A stretch of DNA of 64,000 nucleotides from SZUA-442 sp963759175 (GCA_963759175.1 CAVWXP010000005.1:1-64000); one strand, 5' to 3'. Numbered from the stretch's first letter, positions 1-9,114 are shown. Notes: a model not told the origin generated them from the letters alone. Program-made: numbers and translations.

Positions 1-116
1 GGAGCGACCTCACCCGAGCCCCCACTCCCCCACTGATGCCACCGACGGTTGCATCCGCAGGGGCGCGTGCGGAGTTCTAGACTGCCGCGCTAGGCAACTG
101 CTGAAAGGCCACCGCG

Positions 117-398
117 ATGTGCTGTCTGTTCTCCACGCTCGTGATCCTCGGCCCGAGGGCGGCCATCCTCGTCTGGTGGCTGATGCAGCCCCTCCGATGG
201 GAGGCAGCCTTCTCCAGCTTCTGGTGGGCGTTCTTCGGCTTCCTCTTTGCTCCGTGGACCACCCTCATGTGGGCATCCACGGCAGCTGGCGGCATCACCG
301 GCTTCGACTACGTCATCGTCGGCCTCGGCGTTCTCGCCGACATCGCCTCGTACGCCTCAGGTAGCTACGAGGGCCGCAACCGCTACGCCGCTGCATAA
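117..398 (+). CDS. Small two-helix membrane protein of unknown function
   Basis: A 93-residue protein with two hydrophobic segments (about residues 4-24 and 31-52) followed by a short third hydrophobic stretch containing GFDYVIVGLGVLAD. Trp/Phe-rich spacing between the first two helices resembles a small uncharacterised actinobacterial family, recognised from memory only. The ATG at 117 is the first start before the membrane segments. It is monocistronic as far as the window shows; the next element downstream is a repeat and an IS110 insertion. No catalytic motif is visible, so no function is proposed. Confidence 0.6.
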   Translation: MCCLFSTLVILGPRAAILVWWLMQPLRWEAAFSSFWWAFFGFLFAPWTTLMWASTAAGGITGFDYVIVGLGVLADIASYASGSYEGRNRYAAA

Positions 399-442
399 GC
401 GGTAGCCGACCTCCGCGGATCGGGCGGCAATCAGGCATCGTG

Positions 443-546
443 TCAGTCCGCCCTACAAGGGGGACCGGCGAGCGTGCGAGCCAGGGGGGTCAGCCGAACG
501 CCACGAGCATGGATCCTCGAAGGTCTGCCACAGCGTGAGTCCCCTT
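443..546 (+). repeat. Degenerate left copy of the 93-bp repeat flanking IS110
   Basis: This stretch resembles the array units at 1986-2492: it carries caagggggac, then gcgagccaggggggtc, then a tcgaaggtctgccac segment and gcgtgagtcccc. The next unit would begin at about 547, exactly where similarity stops and the IS110 left end starts. It is more diverged than the units on the right. Confidence 0.7.
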
Positions 547-789
547 ACGTTGTTGGTGCCCCGGTGTGCGATGCTGTCGGGGTGTTGCCCGGCTGGGGCG
601 GGTAGGGCTGTGTGCCCCTGTCCTGTGATGGCTGAAAGGGTGTTGCCACCTGTCTCGGTTCGGGTGTGGCTGACCTCTGACGGGGACATGCCCGTGGGGC
701 TCGTTCGTAAGGTGGTTGATGGCGGTCGCACCGTTCCGGGCAGCTAGCGAGAATGCGAGCCTGGGAGGTGTCGTGATGCTGACACGGCT
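547..789 (+). ncRNA. Candidate IS110 bridge RNA region
   Basis: In IS110-group elements the non-coding left end upstream of the transposase is transcribed as a bridge RNA whose loops pair with donor and target DNA. This 243-bp segment has the right position and size, is GT-rich, and contains no credible gene on either strand. I did not fold it; the assignment rests on position and family knowledge. Confidence 0.4.
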
Positions 790-1986
790 GTGTTTGTGGG
801 TGTCGATATGGGCAAGGACGCCCATTACGCCCAGGCGCTTGATCCTGAGGGTGGGGCGGTGTTCGATCGTCCCGTCGCGAACGATGAGGAAGCGATTCGA
901 GCGTTGATCGCGGATGCTGCCAGGTTCGGTGGCCCGGTGCTGGTGATTGATCAGCCGTCATCGATGGCGCAGCTGCTGTTGACCGTTGCCAACGAGGTGA
1001 AGATCCCGGTCGCGTATGTGACCGGGCTGCAGATGCGTCGGGCTGCGGATCTGTATGCCGGGTCAGCCAAGACGGATCCTCGTGATGCCTGGGTGCTGGC
1101 CGACTACGGGTTCCGAAATGCTGACCGTCTCAGTTGGCTCGATGTTGGTGACGAGCTGTTGGCCGAGCTGCGGATTCTCAACGGCCGGGACATGGATCTG
1201 GCCCATGACACCAACCGGTGCGCGAACCGGCTCCGTGACGCCCTGGTATCGATATCCCCCGTACTGGAACGGGTTCTGGGGGATCGGCTCCATCAAGCCG
1301 GGATCCGTGATCTCCTCGGCCGCTACCCAACCCCGACGCTGTTGCGCCAGGCCGGCAAGGCCCGCATCAGACGAACGATCAGTCGCCGTTCACCTCGGGT
1401 CGCGGACAAGGTCACCGCTCAGGTGTGGGACGCGCTCGATGCCCAAACGGTGACACTGCCAGCCGAAGCAAGGTGGGGACAGATCATTGCCGGGCTCTCA
1501 GCCGATCTCGAACGCATCCACAGCCAACGCGCAGATCTCGTGACCGAGATCGAGGAGGTGTTCTTACAACACCCTCTCGCCGAAGTCCTGGTCAGCCTCA
1601 CCGGGTTCGGGACCAGGACCGGAGCCAGAACCCTCGCCGAGATCGGAGACCCCCACCGATTCGCAGACGGAGGACGACTCGCCGCCTACGCCGGACTGGC
1701 CCCCGTCGATCGACAATCAGGGACCTCGATCCGGTCGGCATCAAAGAACCGGGCCGGGAACCACCGACTCAAGAACGCCATGTTCCTCGCCGCGTTCGTC
1801 GCAGCCCAACACGACCCCCACGCCAAGGCGTACTACGACAAGAAGAGAGCCGAAGGCAAGAAACACAACGCCGCCATCATCTGCCTCGCCAGACGCCGCT
1901 GCGACATCATCCTCGCCATGCTCAAAACCCGCACCCCCTACAACCCAGCCCAGCTCCCCAAGCCGCTTGACAACAAGACGGGGACA
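547..1986 (+). mobile_element. IS110-family insertion element inside the repeat array
   Basis: The repeat unit is interrupted after agtcccctt near 546 and resumes at ccctttcaaggggg near 1986. The intervening roughly 1.44 kb holds a 243-bp non-coding left end and one transposase gene. That architecture (no terminal inverted repeats, long non-coding left end, DEDD transposase) is typical of IS110. The boundaries are inferred from the repeat break, accurate to a few bases. Confidence 0.7.
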
Positions 1987-2529
1987 CCCTTTCAAGGGGG
2001 ACGGGCGAACGAAGAGAGCCAGGGGGATCGCCAAACGCGACGGGCACGGATCTCCGAAGGTCTGCCGCGGCGTCAGTCCCCCTTTCAAGGGGGACGGGCG
2101 AACGAAGAGAGCCAGGGGGATCGCCAAACGCGACGGGCACGGATCTCCGACGGTCTGCCGCGGCGTCAGTCCCCCTTTCAAGGGGGACGGGCGAACGAAG
2201 AGAGCCAGGGGGATCGCCGCACGCGACCGAGCGAGTCTCCGAGAAATCTGCCGATCCCCCTGCATCGTCGCTCCGCTCCTCTGCCGTCCCCCTTCAAAAG
2301 GGGGACCGAAAACCGCAAACCCACCGTGGACGTCGCACTGACCGCCGCAGCGTCAGTCCCCCTTTCAAGGGGGACGGGCGAGCTATGCGAGCCAGGGGGA
2401 TCGTCGAACGCGACGGGCACGGATCTCCGACGGTCTGCCGATCCCCCTGCATCGTCGCTCCGCTCCTCTGCCGTCCCCCTTCAAAGGGGGACGAGGACTT
2501 GGCCCCGTGTGCAAGCCCGTCGAGGGTGA
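790..2529 (+). CDS. IS110-family transposase, C-terminus read through into repeats
   Basis: This is a DEDD recombinase of the IS110 family. The N-terminal RuvC-like domain shows GVDMGKDAH, VLVIDQPSS and KTDPRDAWVLADYG (acidic residues D, D and D-x3-D). The C-terminal Transposase_20 domain shows VSLTGFG, LAAYAGLAP and the serine-containing SGTSIRSASKNRAGN. GTG at 790 is used because it immediately precedes the catalytic aspartate. The element itself encodes about 398 residues, a normal length. No stop occurs before the right end, so the frame continues through the palindromic repeats and adds about 180 residues with repeating PFQGGRANEESQGDR. The tail is almost certainly not functional protein. 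Confidence 0.85.
   Translation: MFVGVDMGKDAHYAQALDPEGGAVFDRPVANDEEAIRALIADAARFGGPVLVIDQPSSMAQLLLTVANEVKIPVAYVTGLQMRRAADLYAGSAKTDPRDAWVLADYGFRNADRLSWLDVGDELLAELRILNGRDMDLAHDTNRCANRLRDALVSISPVLERVLGDRLHQAGIRDLLGRYPTPTLLRQAGKARIRRTISRRSPRVADKVTAQVWDALDAQTVTLPAEARWGQIIAGLSADLERIHSQRADLVTEIEEVFLQHPLAEVLVSLTGFGTRTGARTLAEIGDPHRFADGGRLAAYAGLAPVDRQSGTSIRSASKNRAGNHRLKNAMFLAAFVAAQHDPHAKAYYDKKRAEGKKHNAAIICLARRRCDIILAMLKTRTPYNPAQLPKPLDNKTGTPFQGGRANEESQGDRQTRRARISEGLPRRQSPFQGGRANEESQGDRQTRRARISDGLPRRQSPFQGGRANEESQGDRRTRPSESPRNLPIPLHRRSAPLPSPFKRGTENRKPTVDVALTAAASVPLSRGTGELCEPGGSSNATGTDLRRSADPPASSLRSSAVPLQRGTRTWPRVQARRG
1986..2492 (+). repeat. Array of 93-bp palindrome-containing repeats
   Basis: The palindrome tccccctttcaaggggga recurs with its ttcaagg core at 1991, 2084 and 2177 (exactly 93 bp apart) and again at 2364 (187 bp on). 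Variant palindromes with ccttcaaaaggggg and ccttcaaaggggg lie near 2287 and 2476, next to a second shared motif, gatccccctgcatcgtcgct. Units are nearly identical, with no unique spacers. It resembles REP/BIME-like intergenic repeats rather than a CRISPR. Confidence 0.85.
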
Positions 2530-2532
2530 CGC

Positions 2533-3516
2533 CTATGCGTCGTCGCCGGGTCCGGTGATGAGGACGACCTTGCCCCTGGCGTGGCCGTCCTCGACGTAGG
2601 CGAGCGCCTCGGCGCCGCTGGCCAACGGGTAGGTGCGGTCGACAACGGCCCGGATGTCCCCCGATGCCGCCATTGCGGCGAGCTCGGAGAGGTCGTCGGT
2701 GTTGTGCTTGGCCATCAGGGTCGACATCGTCTGCTTGCGCCCGATCGATGCGATCCTCGGCCCGAAGAACATCGACAGGGCACCCACCCAGTCGCCGATC
2801 TCGAGGGCGCCGACGAGGACATAGCGTCCGCCTTCGGTGAGGGCGCGGCGGTTGTCCGCCATCGTGTGGGTACGGACGTTGTCGACGATGACGTCGTATG
2901 CATCTTTCGATGTCGTGTAGTCGGAGGCGGTGTAGTCGATGACGTGGGTCGCCCCGAGTGCGTGGACCAGTTCGACGTTGCGCGTGCTGCACACCCCTGT
3001 GACCTCGGCGCCCATGACGGCAGCGAGCTGCACCGCGTAGGTCCCGACGCCACCTGACGCGCCGTTGACGAGGACGCGATCCCCGGCGCCCACACCTGCC
3101 TGGCGCAGGGCTTGTAGTGCCGTGTATCCCGCCATGGGCAGGGCGGCTGCGTCGACGAACGACACGCCATCGGGCTTGGCCACCAGGTTGTCCGGCTTGG
3201 CTGGCACGTACTCGGCGAACGTACCCGCGGCAGCGCCGATGACGGCGTCGCCGGGTGCGAACGCCGTGACGTTGCGCCCCACCTCGGCGATGACGCCTGC
3301 GACGTCGGCTCCCGGGATGGGATGCTTGGGCCTGCGCAGACCGATCTGGGGCCGGACGAGGTATGGGAGGCCTCGGACGAAGTGCCAGTCGTACGGGTTG
3401 ATCGACGCCGCCTTCACCTCCACGAGGACCTGGTCGTCCGAGGGTGTCGGGCGGGGCACCTCACGGTGTTCCAGGACATCGGGAGCTCCGTACTCCTCAT
3501 AGACCAGCGCATGCAT
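2533..3516 (-). CDS. NADPH:quinone reductase / zinc-less MDR-family oxidoreductase
   Basis: The 327-residue protein belongs to the medium-chain dehydrogenase/reductase superfamily and probably reduces quinones or enones with NADPH. It starts MHALVYEEYGAPDVLE and carries the GroES-like fold (IPGADVAGVIAEVG) and a Rossmann nucleotide site (VLVNGASGGVGTYAVQLA). The structural-zinc cysteine cluster is absent, as in quinone reductases. I chose the ATG at 3516 because upstream sequence is not conserved-looking and contains the promoter. It is divergent from a TetR regulator starting at 3716, which probably controls it. Confidence 0.85.
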   Translation of the reverse strand: MHALVYEEYGAPDVLEHREVPRPTPSDDQVLVEVKAASINPYDWHFVRGLPYLVRPQIGLRRPKHPIPGADVAGVIAEVGRNVTAFAPGDAVIGAAAGTFAEYVPAKPDNLVAKPDGVSFVDAAALPMAGYTALQALRQAGVGAGDRVLVNGASGGVGTYAVQLAAVMGAEVTGVCSTRNVELVHALGATHVIDYTASDYTTSKDAYDVIVDNVRTHTMADNRRALTEGGRYVLVGALEIGDWVGALSMFFGPRIASIGRKQTMSTLMAKHNTDDLSELAAMAASGDIRAVVDRTYPLASGAEALAYVEDGHARGKVVLITGPGDDA

Positions 3517-3715
3517 CGTCTCTGGATCATCGTCGATACAGGGCTCTCGGCGTTGCGTGGTTGGTCGGTCGTCGGATCCGTCACATGAACTCCTCGGTGG
3601 TTGGTGGGTGTGCGACGTGCACATACGCTGTAAGTATACGTTGTACGTTACGAGCCCGCCCACGATCTGTCAAGAGGAAACTTACGCGGTATGTGTTACG
3701 ATCATCGGCACCACC
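3517..3715. promoter_or_regulatory. Divergent promoter region between MDR reductase and TetR gene
   Basis: This 199-bp gap contains an unusually AT-rich patch (about 3620-3655) with the self-complementary GTATAC and the direct repeat ACGTT-GT-ACGTT. A related string, cttacgcggtatgtgttacg, follows near 3681. Such sequences are plausible TetR operators and promoters, but no clean long dyad is visible. Confidence 0.35.
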
Positions 3716-4420
3716 ATGACGGCAGCCCAGAACCACACCACTGCCCAGCGCACCCCCCTCAATCGTGAGCGTGTCCTGCGTGCCGCCATCGCCCTCGCCG
3801 ACAGCGACGGCATCGATGCGGTGACGATGCGACGCCTCGGCAGCACCCTCGGCGTCGAGGCCATGTCCTTGTACAACCACGTCGCCAACAAGGACGACCT
3901 CCTCGACGGCGTCGTCGGGACACTCGTCAGCGATGTCGATGCGCGTGTCGGCGAGCTGCCGCCTGCGTCGGACCGCGACGACTGGAAGCGGGTGATGCGC
4001 GAACGCATCCTCACGGCACGCACGGTGCTCCTCGAGCACCCATGGGCGCCAGCCCTCATCGAATCACGGCCCGGTATGCCCCCCACGGTCATCAGCTACT
4101 TCGATCGGCTGCTCGGGATCATGGTCGCCGGTGGCTTCTCACACGACCTCGCCCACCACGCGCTCCACGTCCTGGGGAGCCGCGCACTGGGGTTCACCCA
4201 GGAGCTCTTCAATCCCGGGGACGAGGATTCCAACCAGGTGACGAGGGCGATGATCGACGGGATGGCGCGGGACTATCCGAACATCAGCGCCATGCTCGCG
4301 GTCATCAGTCACGACGATCCGGGTTCGACCTTCGGTTGGTGCGATGACCAGACCGAGTTCGTGTTCGGCCTCGACCTCATCCTCGACGGCCTCGACCGCA
4401 AGCGCCTCGCCGAGCGTTGA
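3716..4420 (+). CDS. TetR-family transcriptional regulator (TetR_C class)
   Basis: A 234-residue regulator. The N-terminal helix-turn-helix is seen in residues about 17-60 (RERVLRAAIALADSDGIDAV, then TMRRLGSTLGVEAMSLYNHV, which contains the recognition helix). The C-terminal ligand domain resembles the tetracycline-repressor class. The ATG at 3716 gives the standard short arm before the HTH. It is transcribed away from the quinone reductase, an arrangement that usually means local repression of the neighbour and of itself. The ligand is unknown. Confidence 0.85.
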   Translation: MTAAQNHTTAQRTPLNRERVLRAAIALADSDGIDAVTMRRLGSTLGVEAMSLYNHVANKDDLLDGVVGTLVSDVDARVGELPPASDRDDWKRVMRERILTARTVLLEHPWAPALIESRPGMPPTVISYFDRLLGIMVAGGFSHDLAHHALHVLGSRALGFTQELFNPGDEDSNQVTRAMIDGMARDYPNISAMLAVISHDDPGSTFGWCDDQTEFVFGLDLILDGLDRKRLAER

Positions 4421-4487
4421 TCCGGCGCGGCAACCCACGGTCACGTCACCCGGCCCGGGGCGCTGGGACGGTCGACTGTTGCGACGC

Positions 4488-4772
4488 CTACCGCTGCTGT
4501 TTCCAGGTCTCGTAGTCACCGGGATACCGATCGGGATGCGTACCGCGAACGTGGGCGGCGAGTCCCGCCATGCCCTTGGCCGGTGATCCACAGAACGGAC
4601 AATCGATCGGCGGTTTCGGTGCGCTGCGGCCATCCCGTTTGGGTGCCTTCACCGGCGCATCCGGCAGCTCGAGCTTCTCGAGGGCGGTGATCGCCTCGTC
4701 GACACGGGCGAGCTCGCCTGAGAGCCTCGATCGTTCCTCGTACAGGGATGCGAGCGCAGATGTGATGCTCAT
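4488..4772 (-). CDS. Small coiled-coil / zinc-finger protein
   Basis: A 94-residue protein. Residues 1-35 form a predicted amphipathic coiled coil (LYEERSRLSGELARVDEAIT). A Pro/Lys-rich linker is followed by a C2H2-like finger, CPFCGSPAKGMAGLAAHVRG, with a second His in THPDRY. The spacing C-x2-C-x12-H fits a classical zinc finger. It could be a DNA-binding or protein-interaction module. No close family is recalled. Confidence 0.55.
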   Translation of the reverse strand: MSITSALASLYEERSRLSGELARVDEAITALEKLELPDAPVKAPKRDGRSAPKPPIDCPFCGSPAKGMAGLAAHVRGTHPDRYPGDYETWKQQR

Positions 4773-4909
4773 CCCGGCAGCGTATCAGGTGCCGCCACGC
4801 CGGGTCGATGAAGGTGGAGGAACAGCGACATGCTGCTGGGTTCGAGCAGGTGCCATGGTTGTAGAGTTGCCCGGTCCCGACCCCCGCCGACGACGAGGTG
4901 GCAGCACAT

Positions 4910-5930
4910 ATGTGGATACCCCCCATCGGCGTGCGACGGGTGATCCTCGATCCCCTCATCTACCTCTTCGCCCTGGCCTCGATCCTGGTGAGCCCGGTGC
5001 TGTTCGGCGTTGCGCTCATCGCCGACCTGATCACCCGCCGATCGTGGAAGTTCGTGCGATCAACCCGCTTGTACGTGATGTTCATGGCGGCTGAGATCGC
5101 AGGCCTCACCGCTGCACTGGTCGTGTGGATCGCTGCGGGATTCGGATTGGCGAGGCGCGCACCGTGGTACATCCGCACCAACTACCGCCTGCTGTCGTGG
5201 TGGTTGCGGACGATGTCACGCGAGATCCAGGCTGCGCTGGGTCTCAGATTCGACATTCCCCGCCATCCCCCGATCGAGGGCCCGATCATCGTCTTCAGCC
5301 GTCACGCCGGACCGGGCGACTCGGTGTTCATCGCCAGTGTCCTCCTCCACGACTTCGACAGGTTCCCGCGTGTCGTCGGGAAGAAGGAGCTCGAGTTCTC
5401 GCCCTTCTTCGACGTCATGGGCCATCGCCTGCCGATGCGATTCATCAGGCCACACCCCAAGAGCAGGGAGGTCGCCCTCGACGCCGTCCGCGACGCCGCA
5501 TCCGATCTCGCAGAACGCGACGCCTTCGTCCTGTTTCCCGAAGGAGGCAACTTCACACCCAAGCGACGCGAGCGCGTCATCGCCAGCTTCGAACGCAAGG
5601 GCCTCGTCGACGATGCCGCCTACGCACGCCGCCTCGTGAACGTGCTCCCGCCGCATCCCGCCGGACCGATCGCAGCCCTCGACCAGTCACCGCACGCCGA
5701 CGTGGTGTTCGTGGCCCACACAGGCACGGAGGATCTCATCTCACCGTCGGTCATCTGGCACGGCCTTCCCTTCGGACGACGGGTCGTTGCGAACTACTGG
5801 CACGTAGACCGCAGCCATGGTGCCCACGGACGACGATGAACGCGTCGCGTGGCTCAACGGACAGTGGCTGGCCATGGATGACTGGATCGGGACACACCGC
5901 ATCACCCCCGTGATCGAGGAGTCGCCGTGA
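4910..5930 (+). CDS. PlsC-type 1-acylglycerol-3-phosphate acyltransferase (frameshifted near the 3' end)
   Basis: This membrane acyltransferase for phospholipid synthesis has the two PlsC signatures: HX4D (SRHAGPGDS) and the PEG block (LFPEGGNFTPKRRE). Two hydrophobic helices precede them. ATG 4910 is preferred because GAGGTG lies 9 nt upstream. The frame closes after VVANYWHVDR near 5810, but the conserved C-terminal sequence DDDERVAWLNGQWLAMDDWI continues in the next frame to the TGA at 5930, which overlaps the start of the patatin gene by 4 bp. A single-base indel around 5800-5815 is therefore likely. Co-location with a patatin suggests a lipid-remodelling pair. Confidence 0.8.
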
Positions 5931-6754
5931 CCTCGGACACCGCTTTCGTGCTCGGCGGCGGTGGGCATCGCGGTGCCTACGAGGTCGGCATGCTCAAGGC
6001 GTTGGCCCATGCCGGGATCGAGGCCGACATCGTGCTCGGCACCTCCATCGGGGCGATCAACGGTGCGCTCTATGCGGCGGATCCGTCGATCGAAGGCATC
6101 GAGCACCTCGAGCAGCTGTGGCGGGATCTGGAGTTCGGCGACCTGTTCCCCGGCGGCCTGTGGGGAAGAGCGAGAACCGCCATCAGGGAACGCACCTACC
6201 TCCACGCCAACGATCACTTGCGTTCCTGGCTCGGCGAACACCTCGGCCACGGAAGCATCGAGGACCTACCAACCGCATTCCAGTGTGTCGCCGCACGGAT
6301 CGAGGACTCGTCGGAGCACTGGTTCACCGAGGGCGGCCTCGTCGACGCACTCCTCGCATCATCAGCCGTTCCCGGGCTGCTCCCCCCGGTCGACATCGAT
6401 GGCATGCACTACATCGACGGAGGCGTGGTCAACTCCATCCCCCTGTCGCGGGCACTCGACCTCGGGGCGAAGACGGTGTTCGTACTCCATGTGGGCCACA
6501 TCGACGACGAACTCGCCGTTCCGACCAAACCCTGGGATGTCGGCGTGGTGGCGTTCGAGATCGCACGTAGGCACCGGTTCGCGTCGGACCTGGCAGGACT
6601 CCCCGACGACGTGACGGTGCATGTCCTCCCGACGGGTGCTGCGGTAGGGCGCTACAACGACCCTGCGAAGCTCCGCTACGACAATCTCGACGACGCCGGC
6701 CGCCAGGTCGCTACGTCCTTCGGGGCGGCGAAGGAGTACCTGGCCCGGATATGA
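5927..6754 (+). CDS. Patatin-like phospholipase (RssA type)
   Basis: A 275-residue patatin-fold lipid acyl hydrolase. Visible signatures are the oxyanion glycine loop GGGGHRGAYEVG (residues about 10-21), the nucleophile elbow GTSIGAING, and the catalytic Asp in IDGG (the Ser-Asp dyad). The GTG start at 5927 overlaps the stop of the acyltransferase (GTGA), indicating translational coupling. No signal peptide is seen, so it is probably cytosolic or membrane-associated. Confidence 0.9.
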   Translation: MTSDTAFVLGGGGHRGAYEVGMLKALAHAGIEADIVLGTSIGAINGALYAADPSIEGIEHLEQLWRDLEFGDLFPGGLWGRARTAIRERTYLHANDHLRSWLGEHLGHGSIEDLPTAFQCVAARIEDSSEHWFTEGGLVDALLASSAVPGLLPPVDIDGMHYIDGGVVNSIPLSRALDLGAKTVFVLHVGHIDDELAVPTKPWDVGVVAFEIARRHRFASDLAGLPDDVTVHVLPTGAAVGRYNDPAKLRYDNLDDAGRQVATSFGAAKEYLARI

Positions 6755-6820
6755 AGTCGGCACGATGGCGTGCCTCCGGAGGCGCGCCGTTCAGCGAGCC
6801 AAGGACATGGCGAAGCCGGT

Positions 6821-6997
6821 TCAGGACTCCGGGGTGTCCTGCTTCTCGTCGTCGCCGTCGTCGCCCATCCCTGCCTTGAGCTCCTTGGCCGATTCGCCAA
6901 GCGACCTGGCCAGCTTGGGCAGTCGACTCGCTCCGAACAGCAACAGCACGACGACGAGAATGATGATGAGCTCGGGCCCACCCAGGTTCCTCAGCAT
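6821..6997 (-). CDS. tatA: Sec-independent protein translocase TatA
   Basis: A 58-residue protein with the TatA/E pattern: MLRNLGGPELIIILVVVLLL membrane helix, the hinge FGASRLPKLARSLGES, then an amphipathic helix and an acidic tail. The ATG at 6997 places the helix at the N-terminus as in all TatA proteins. It lies on the same strand just after tatC, separated by about 106 bp. TatA oligomers form the pore through which TatBC-bound folded proteins pass. Confidence 0.92.
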   Translation of the reverse strand: MLRNLGGPELIIILVVVLLLFGASRLPKLARSLGESAKELKAGMGDDGDDEKQDTPES

Positions 6998-7103
6998 GTG
7001 AGGGCTCCTTGTCGTCCTCGTCGAACACGGGACGATCTCGTCCCGTCCCGTTGCCGCAAGCCTAGCTGGCACCGCCGCAAGCCACCCCCACAGACCATGG
7101 GCC

Positions 7104-7817
7104 CTACTTCTTGAGGATGAAGCGGACGGCCAGGATGGTGATCTCGTACAGCAGGTACATCGGCGTCGCCAGCATCAAGAGGGTGAGAGGATCCCCCGAC
7201 GGGGTGATGAAGGCCGCCACCACGAGGATGATCACCACTGCCCATCGACGACTCGACCGCAGCTGCGCGGTGTTGACGACACCGAATGCCGCGGCGGCGA
7301 AGAGGAACACCGGGAACTCGAATGCGACGCCGAAGGCGAGCAGGAACCGCATCGCGAACTTGAAGTAGAGGTCCGCTCCGATGACGGGTTGGAGGGCATC
7401 GCCGCCGAAGTCGATGAGGAACACCAGCCCTCGGCTGAGCGCCAGGTACCCGACGGTGATACCAGCCAGGAACAGGAGCACGAAGATGATCGTCAGCGGG
7501 ATGGCCCACTTCTTCTCGCGTCGGTTGAGGGCCGGTGCCACGAAGCGCCAGATCTGATACAGGATCACGGGCGACGCGAGGATTGCCCCTGTCCAGAGCG
7601 AGATCCTCATGACGAGGCTGAACGCTTCCGTGGGGCGGAAGAAGGCAAGGGCACTGTCGGGGACCGCGGCGTTGTACGGCTCGGCGAGGAAGGCGAGCAC
7701 CTGCTCGTGAATGATGAAGCCGACGACCGACCCGATCGCGACGGCGATGGCGGCCTTGATCACCCTGTCGCGGAGTTCGCTGAGGTGGGCGGCGTACGGG
7801 GCGATCGTCTCGCTCAC
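7104..7817 (-). CDS. tatC: Sec-independent protein translocase TatC
   Basis: The 237-residue six-helix protein binds twin-arginine signal peptides with TatB. It has the cytoplasmic N-terminal motif HLSELRDRVIKAA, the conserved loop after helix 1, FRPTEAF, and the characteristic ITPSGDP before the last helices. Its start overlaps the end of tatB by 4 bp, so the two are translationally coupled. Confidence 0.95.
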   Translation of the reverse strand: MSETIAPYAAHLSELRDRVIKAAIAVAIGSVVGFIIHEQVLAFLAEPYNAAVPDSALAFFRPTEAFSLVMRISLWTGAILASPVILYQIWRFVAPALNRREKKWAIPLTIIFVLLFLAGITVGYLALSRGLVFLIDFGGDALQPVIGADLYFKFAMRFLLAFGVAFEFPVFLFAAAAFGVVNTAQLRSSRRWAVVIILVVAAFITPSGDPLTLLMLATPMYLLYEITILAVRFILKK

Positions 7818-8269
7818 GACGGGTCGTCCTCGGTCGCCTCGTCGTCGGGAGCCTCGTCAGCTGTGGAATCGGCACCGGGAGGCGCCAGAGGCGAGGAGTG
7901 GTTGGATCGTCGCTGTCGTCCTCCGCGGCGTGGAGGTGTCGCCGCGTCCGGCGGGCGTGGGCTGCGCTCGCCCGGTCCGCCTGGCGATTGGGGTTTCAGA
8001 GGCTCCTTGGTTCCGGTGCCCGTGAGGGTGGACATGGCGCCTGAGATGTCCTGACGGGCACCGTCGAACTCAGCCTTGAGGTCGGCAAGTGGCTGGAGGC
8101 CCTCGCCCGCCTCGCCCTGCACGGACTCGGTGAAGTCCTGGAGCGACTTGCGACCCCACGCAATGAGTTGACCGACCTTGCGCGCGAACTCGGGGAGCCG
8201 GTTGGGACCGAAGATGATCAGGATGATCACCAGGATCGTGAATATCTCGCCGAAACTGAGGCTTCCCAT
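7814..8269 (-). CDS. tatB: Sec-independent protein translocase TatB (TatA/B family)
   Basis: A 151-residue protein that begins MGSLSFGEIFTILVIILIIF, with the hinge FGPNRLPEFARKVG typical of TatA/B. Compared with TatA it has a longer amphipathic helix and an extended low-complexity Pro/Arg/acid tail (residues about 85-151). Length and its position directly before tatC identify it as TatB. The ATG at 8269 puts the single membrane helix at the N-terminus. Confidence 0.88.
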   Translation of the reverse strand: MGSLSFGEIFTILVIILIIFGPNRLPEFARKVGQLIAWGRKSLQDFTESVQGEAGEGLQPLADLKAEFDGARQDISGAMSTLTGTGTKEPLKPQSPGGPGERSPRPPDAATPPRRGGRQRRSNHSSPLAPPGADSTADEAPDDEATEDDPS

Positions 8270-8426
8270 GCAGCCCGGATGGTAGGGGAGCCGTCGGGGC
8301 GGCGGCGGCCGTGGCGCAAGGGGGTGTGGTCTCCTCGGCTCGCGCCGGGGGCATGCCGGGTCGGACCGCATCGGGATGTCGCCACCCCGTCGATACCATG
8401 GGTCCTCAGCCAGGGACAGGGACGCG

Positions 8427-9114
8427 ATGATCGTCTTCGTCGACAACGAACACGCAAGCGGGTACGCAGGCAAGTTCGGCCAGATGATCATGGCGAACCG
8501 GGTTCGCATCAAGTACGAACTCGAGGACATGTCGGGTCACGAGTGCCTCATCGTTCGCTGGAACAAGGTGACGCCTGCAGCTCCTCGACCGCCTCGATGT
8601 CGCCGCCCTGTTCATCTCCGGCAACAGCGCATCGGCCGACGAGTACGACCCGTCGGAGCAGGAGGGCCTGAACGCCGCCATCAGGGAGATGCGGTGGCCG
8701 ACGTTCGGGTTCTGTGGTGGTCATCAGGTGATGGGCGCCGCATTCGGAGCCGAGTTGGCGCCCATCGGCGAGGTCGAAGAGGGTGACGAACCGTTCGGCG
8801 AGGCGAACGACATGGCGCCGGGACTGAAGGCGGAAGTCGGCTACCTGCCCGTCGACATCGTCGCGAATCATCCGCTGGTCGAGGGCCTCGGCCCGTCGCC
8901 CGTTGTCCGCCATGCCCACGCATGGGAGCTCAAGGACGTCCCGGTCGGATTCTCCAACATCGCAAGCACGGAGATGACCCCGATACAGATGATCGTGCAC
9001 GACGACCACCCCATCGTCGGCACCCAGTTCCACCCCGAGTACGCAACCGATGAACACCCCGCCGGGCGGACAATGATCGAGAACTTCATGCGGTGGGCCA
9101 ACATCACGACCTGA
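8427..9114 (+). CDS. Class I glutamine amidotransferase-like protein (one frameshift)
   Basis: The product resembles GMP-synthase-type glutamine amidotransferase domains. The nucleophile elbow is GFCGGHQVMG, and the catalytic His/Glu pair sits in TQFHPEY near the C-terminus. The N-terminus (MIVFVDNEHASGYAGK) is in one frame up to about 8570. From LLDRLDVAALFISGNSAS onward the conserved sequence continues in another frame, implying a single indel near 8565-8580. It stands alone with no synthase partner nearby, so the acceptor of the released ammonia is unknown. Confidence 0.75.

Noticed and set aside
1986..2492. Repeat array could be read as a CRISPR
   Set aside because: Units are 93 bp, nearly identical along their whole length, with an internal palindrome and no unique spacers; no cas genes are present.
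3516..3663. Longer N-terminus for the MDR reductase
   Set aside because: The extra 49 residues are low-complexity and would consume the divergent promoter; family members start at MHALVYEEYG-like sequence.
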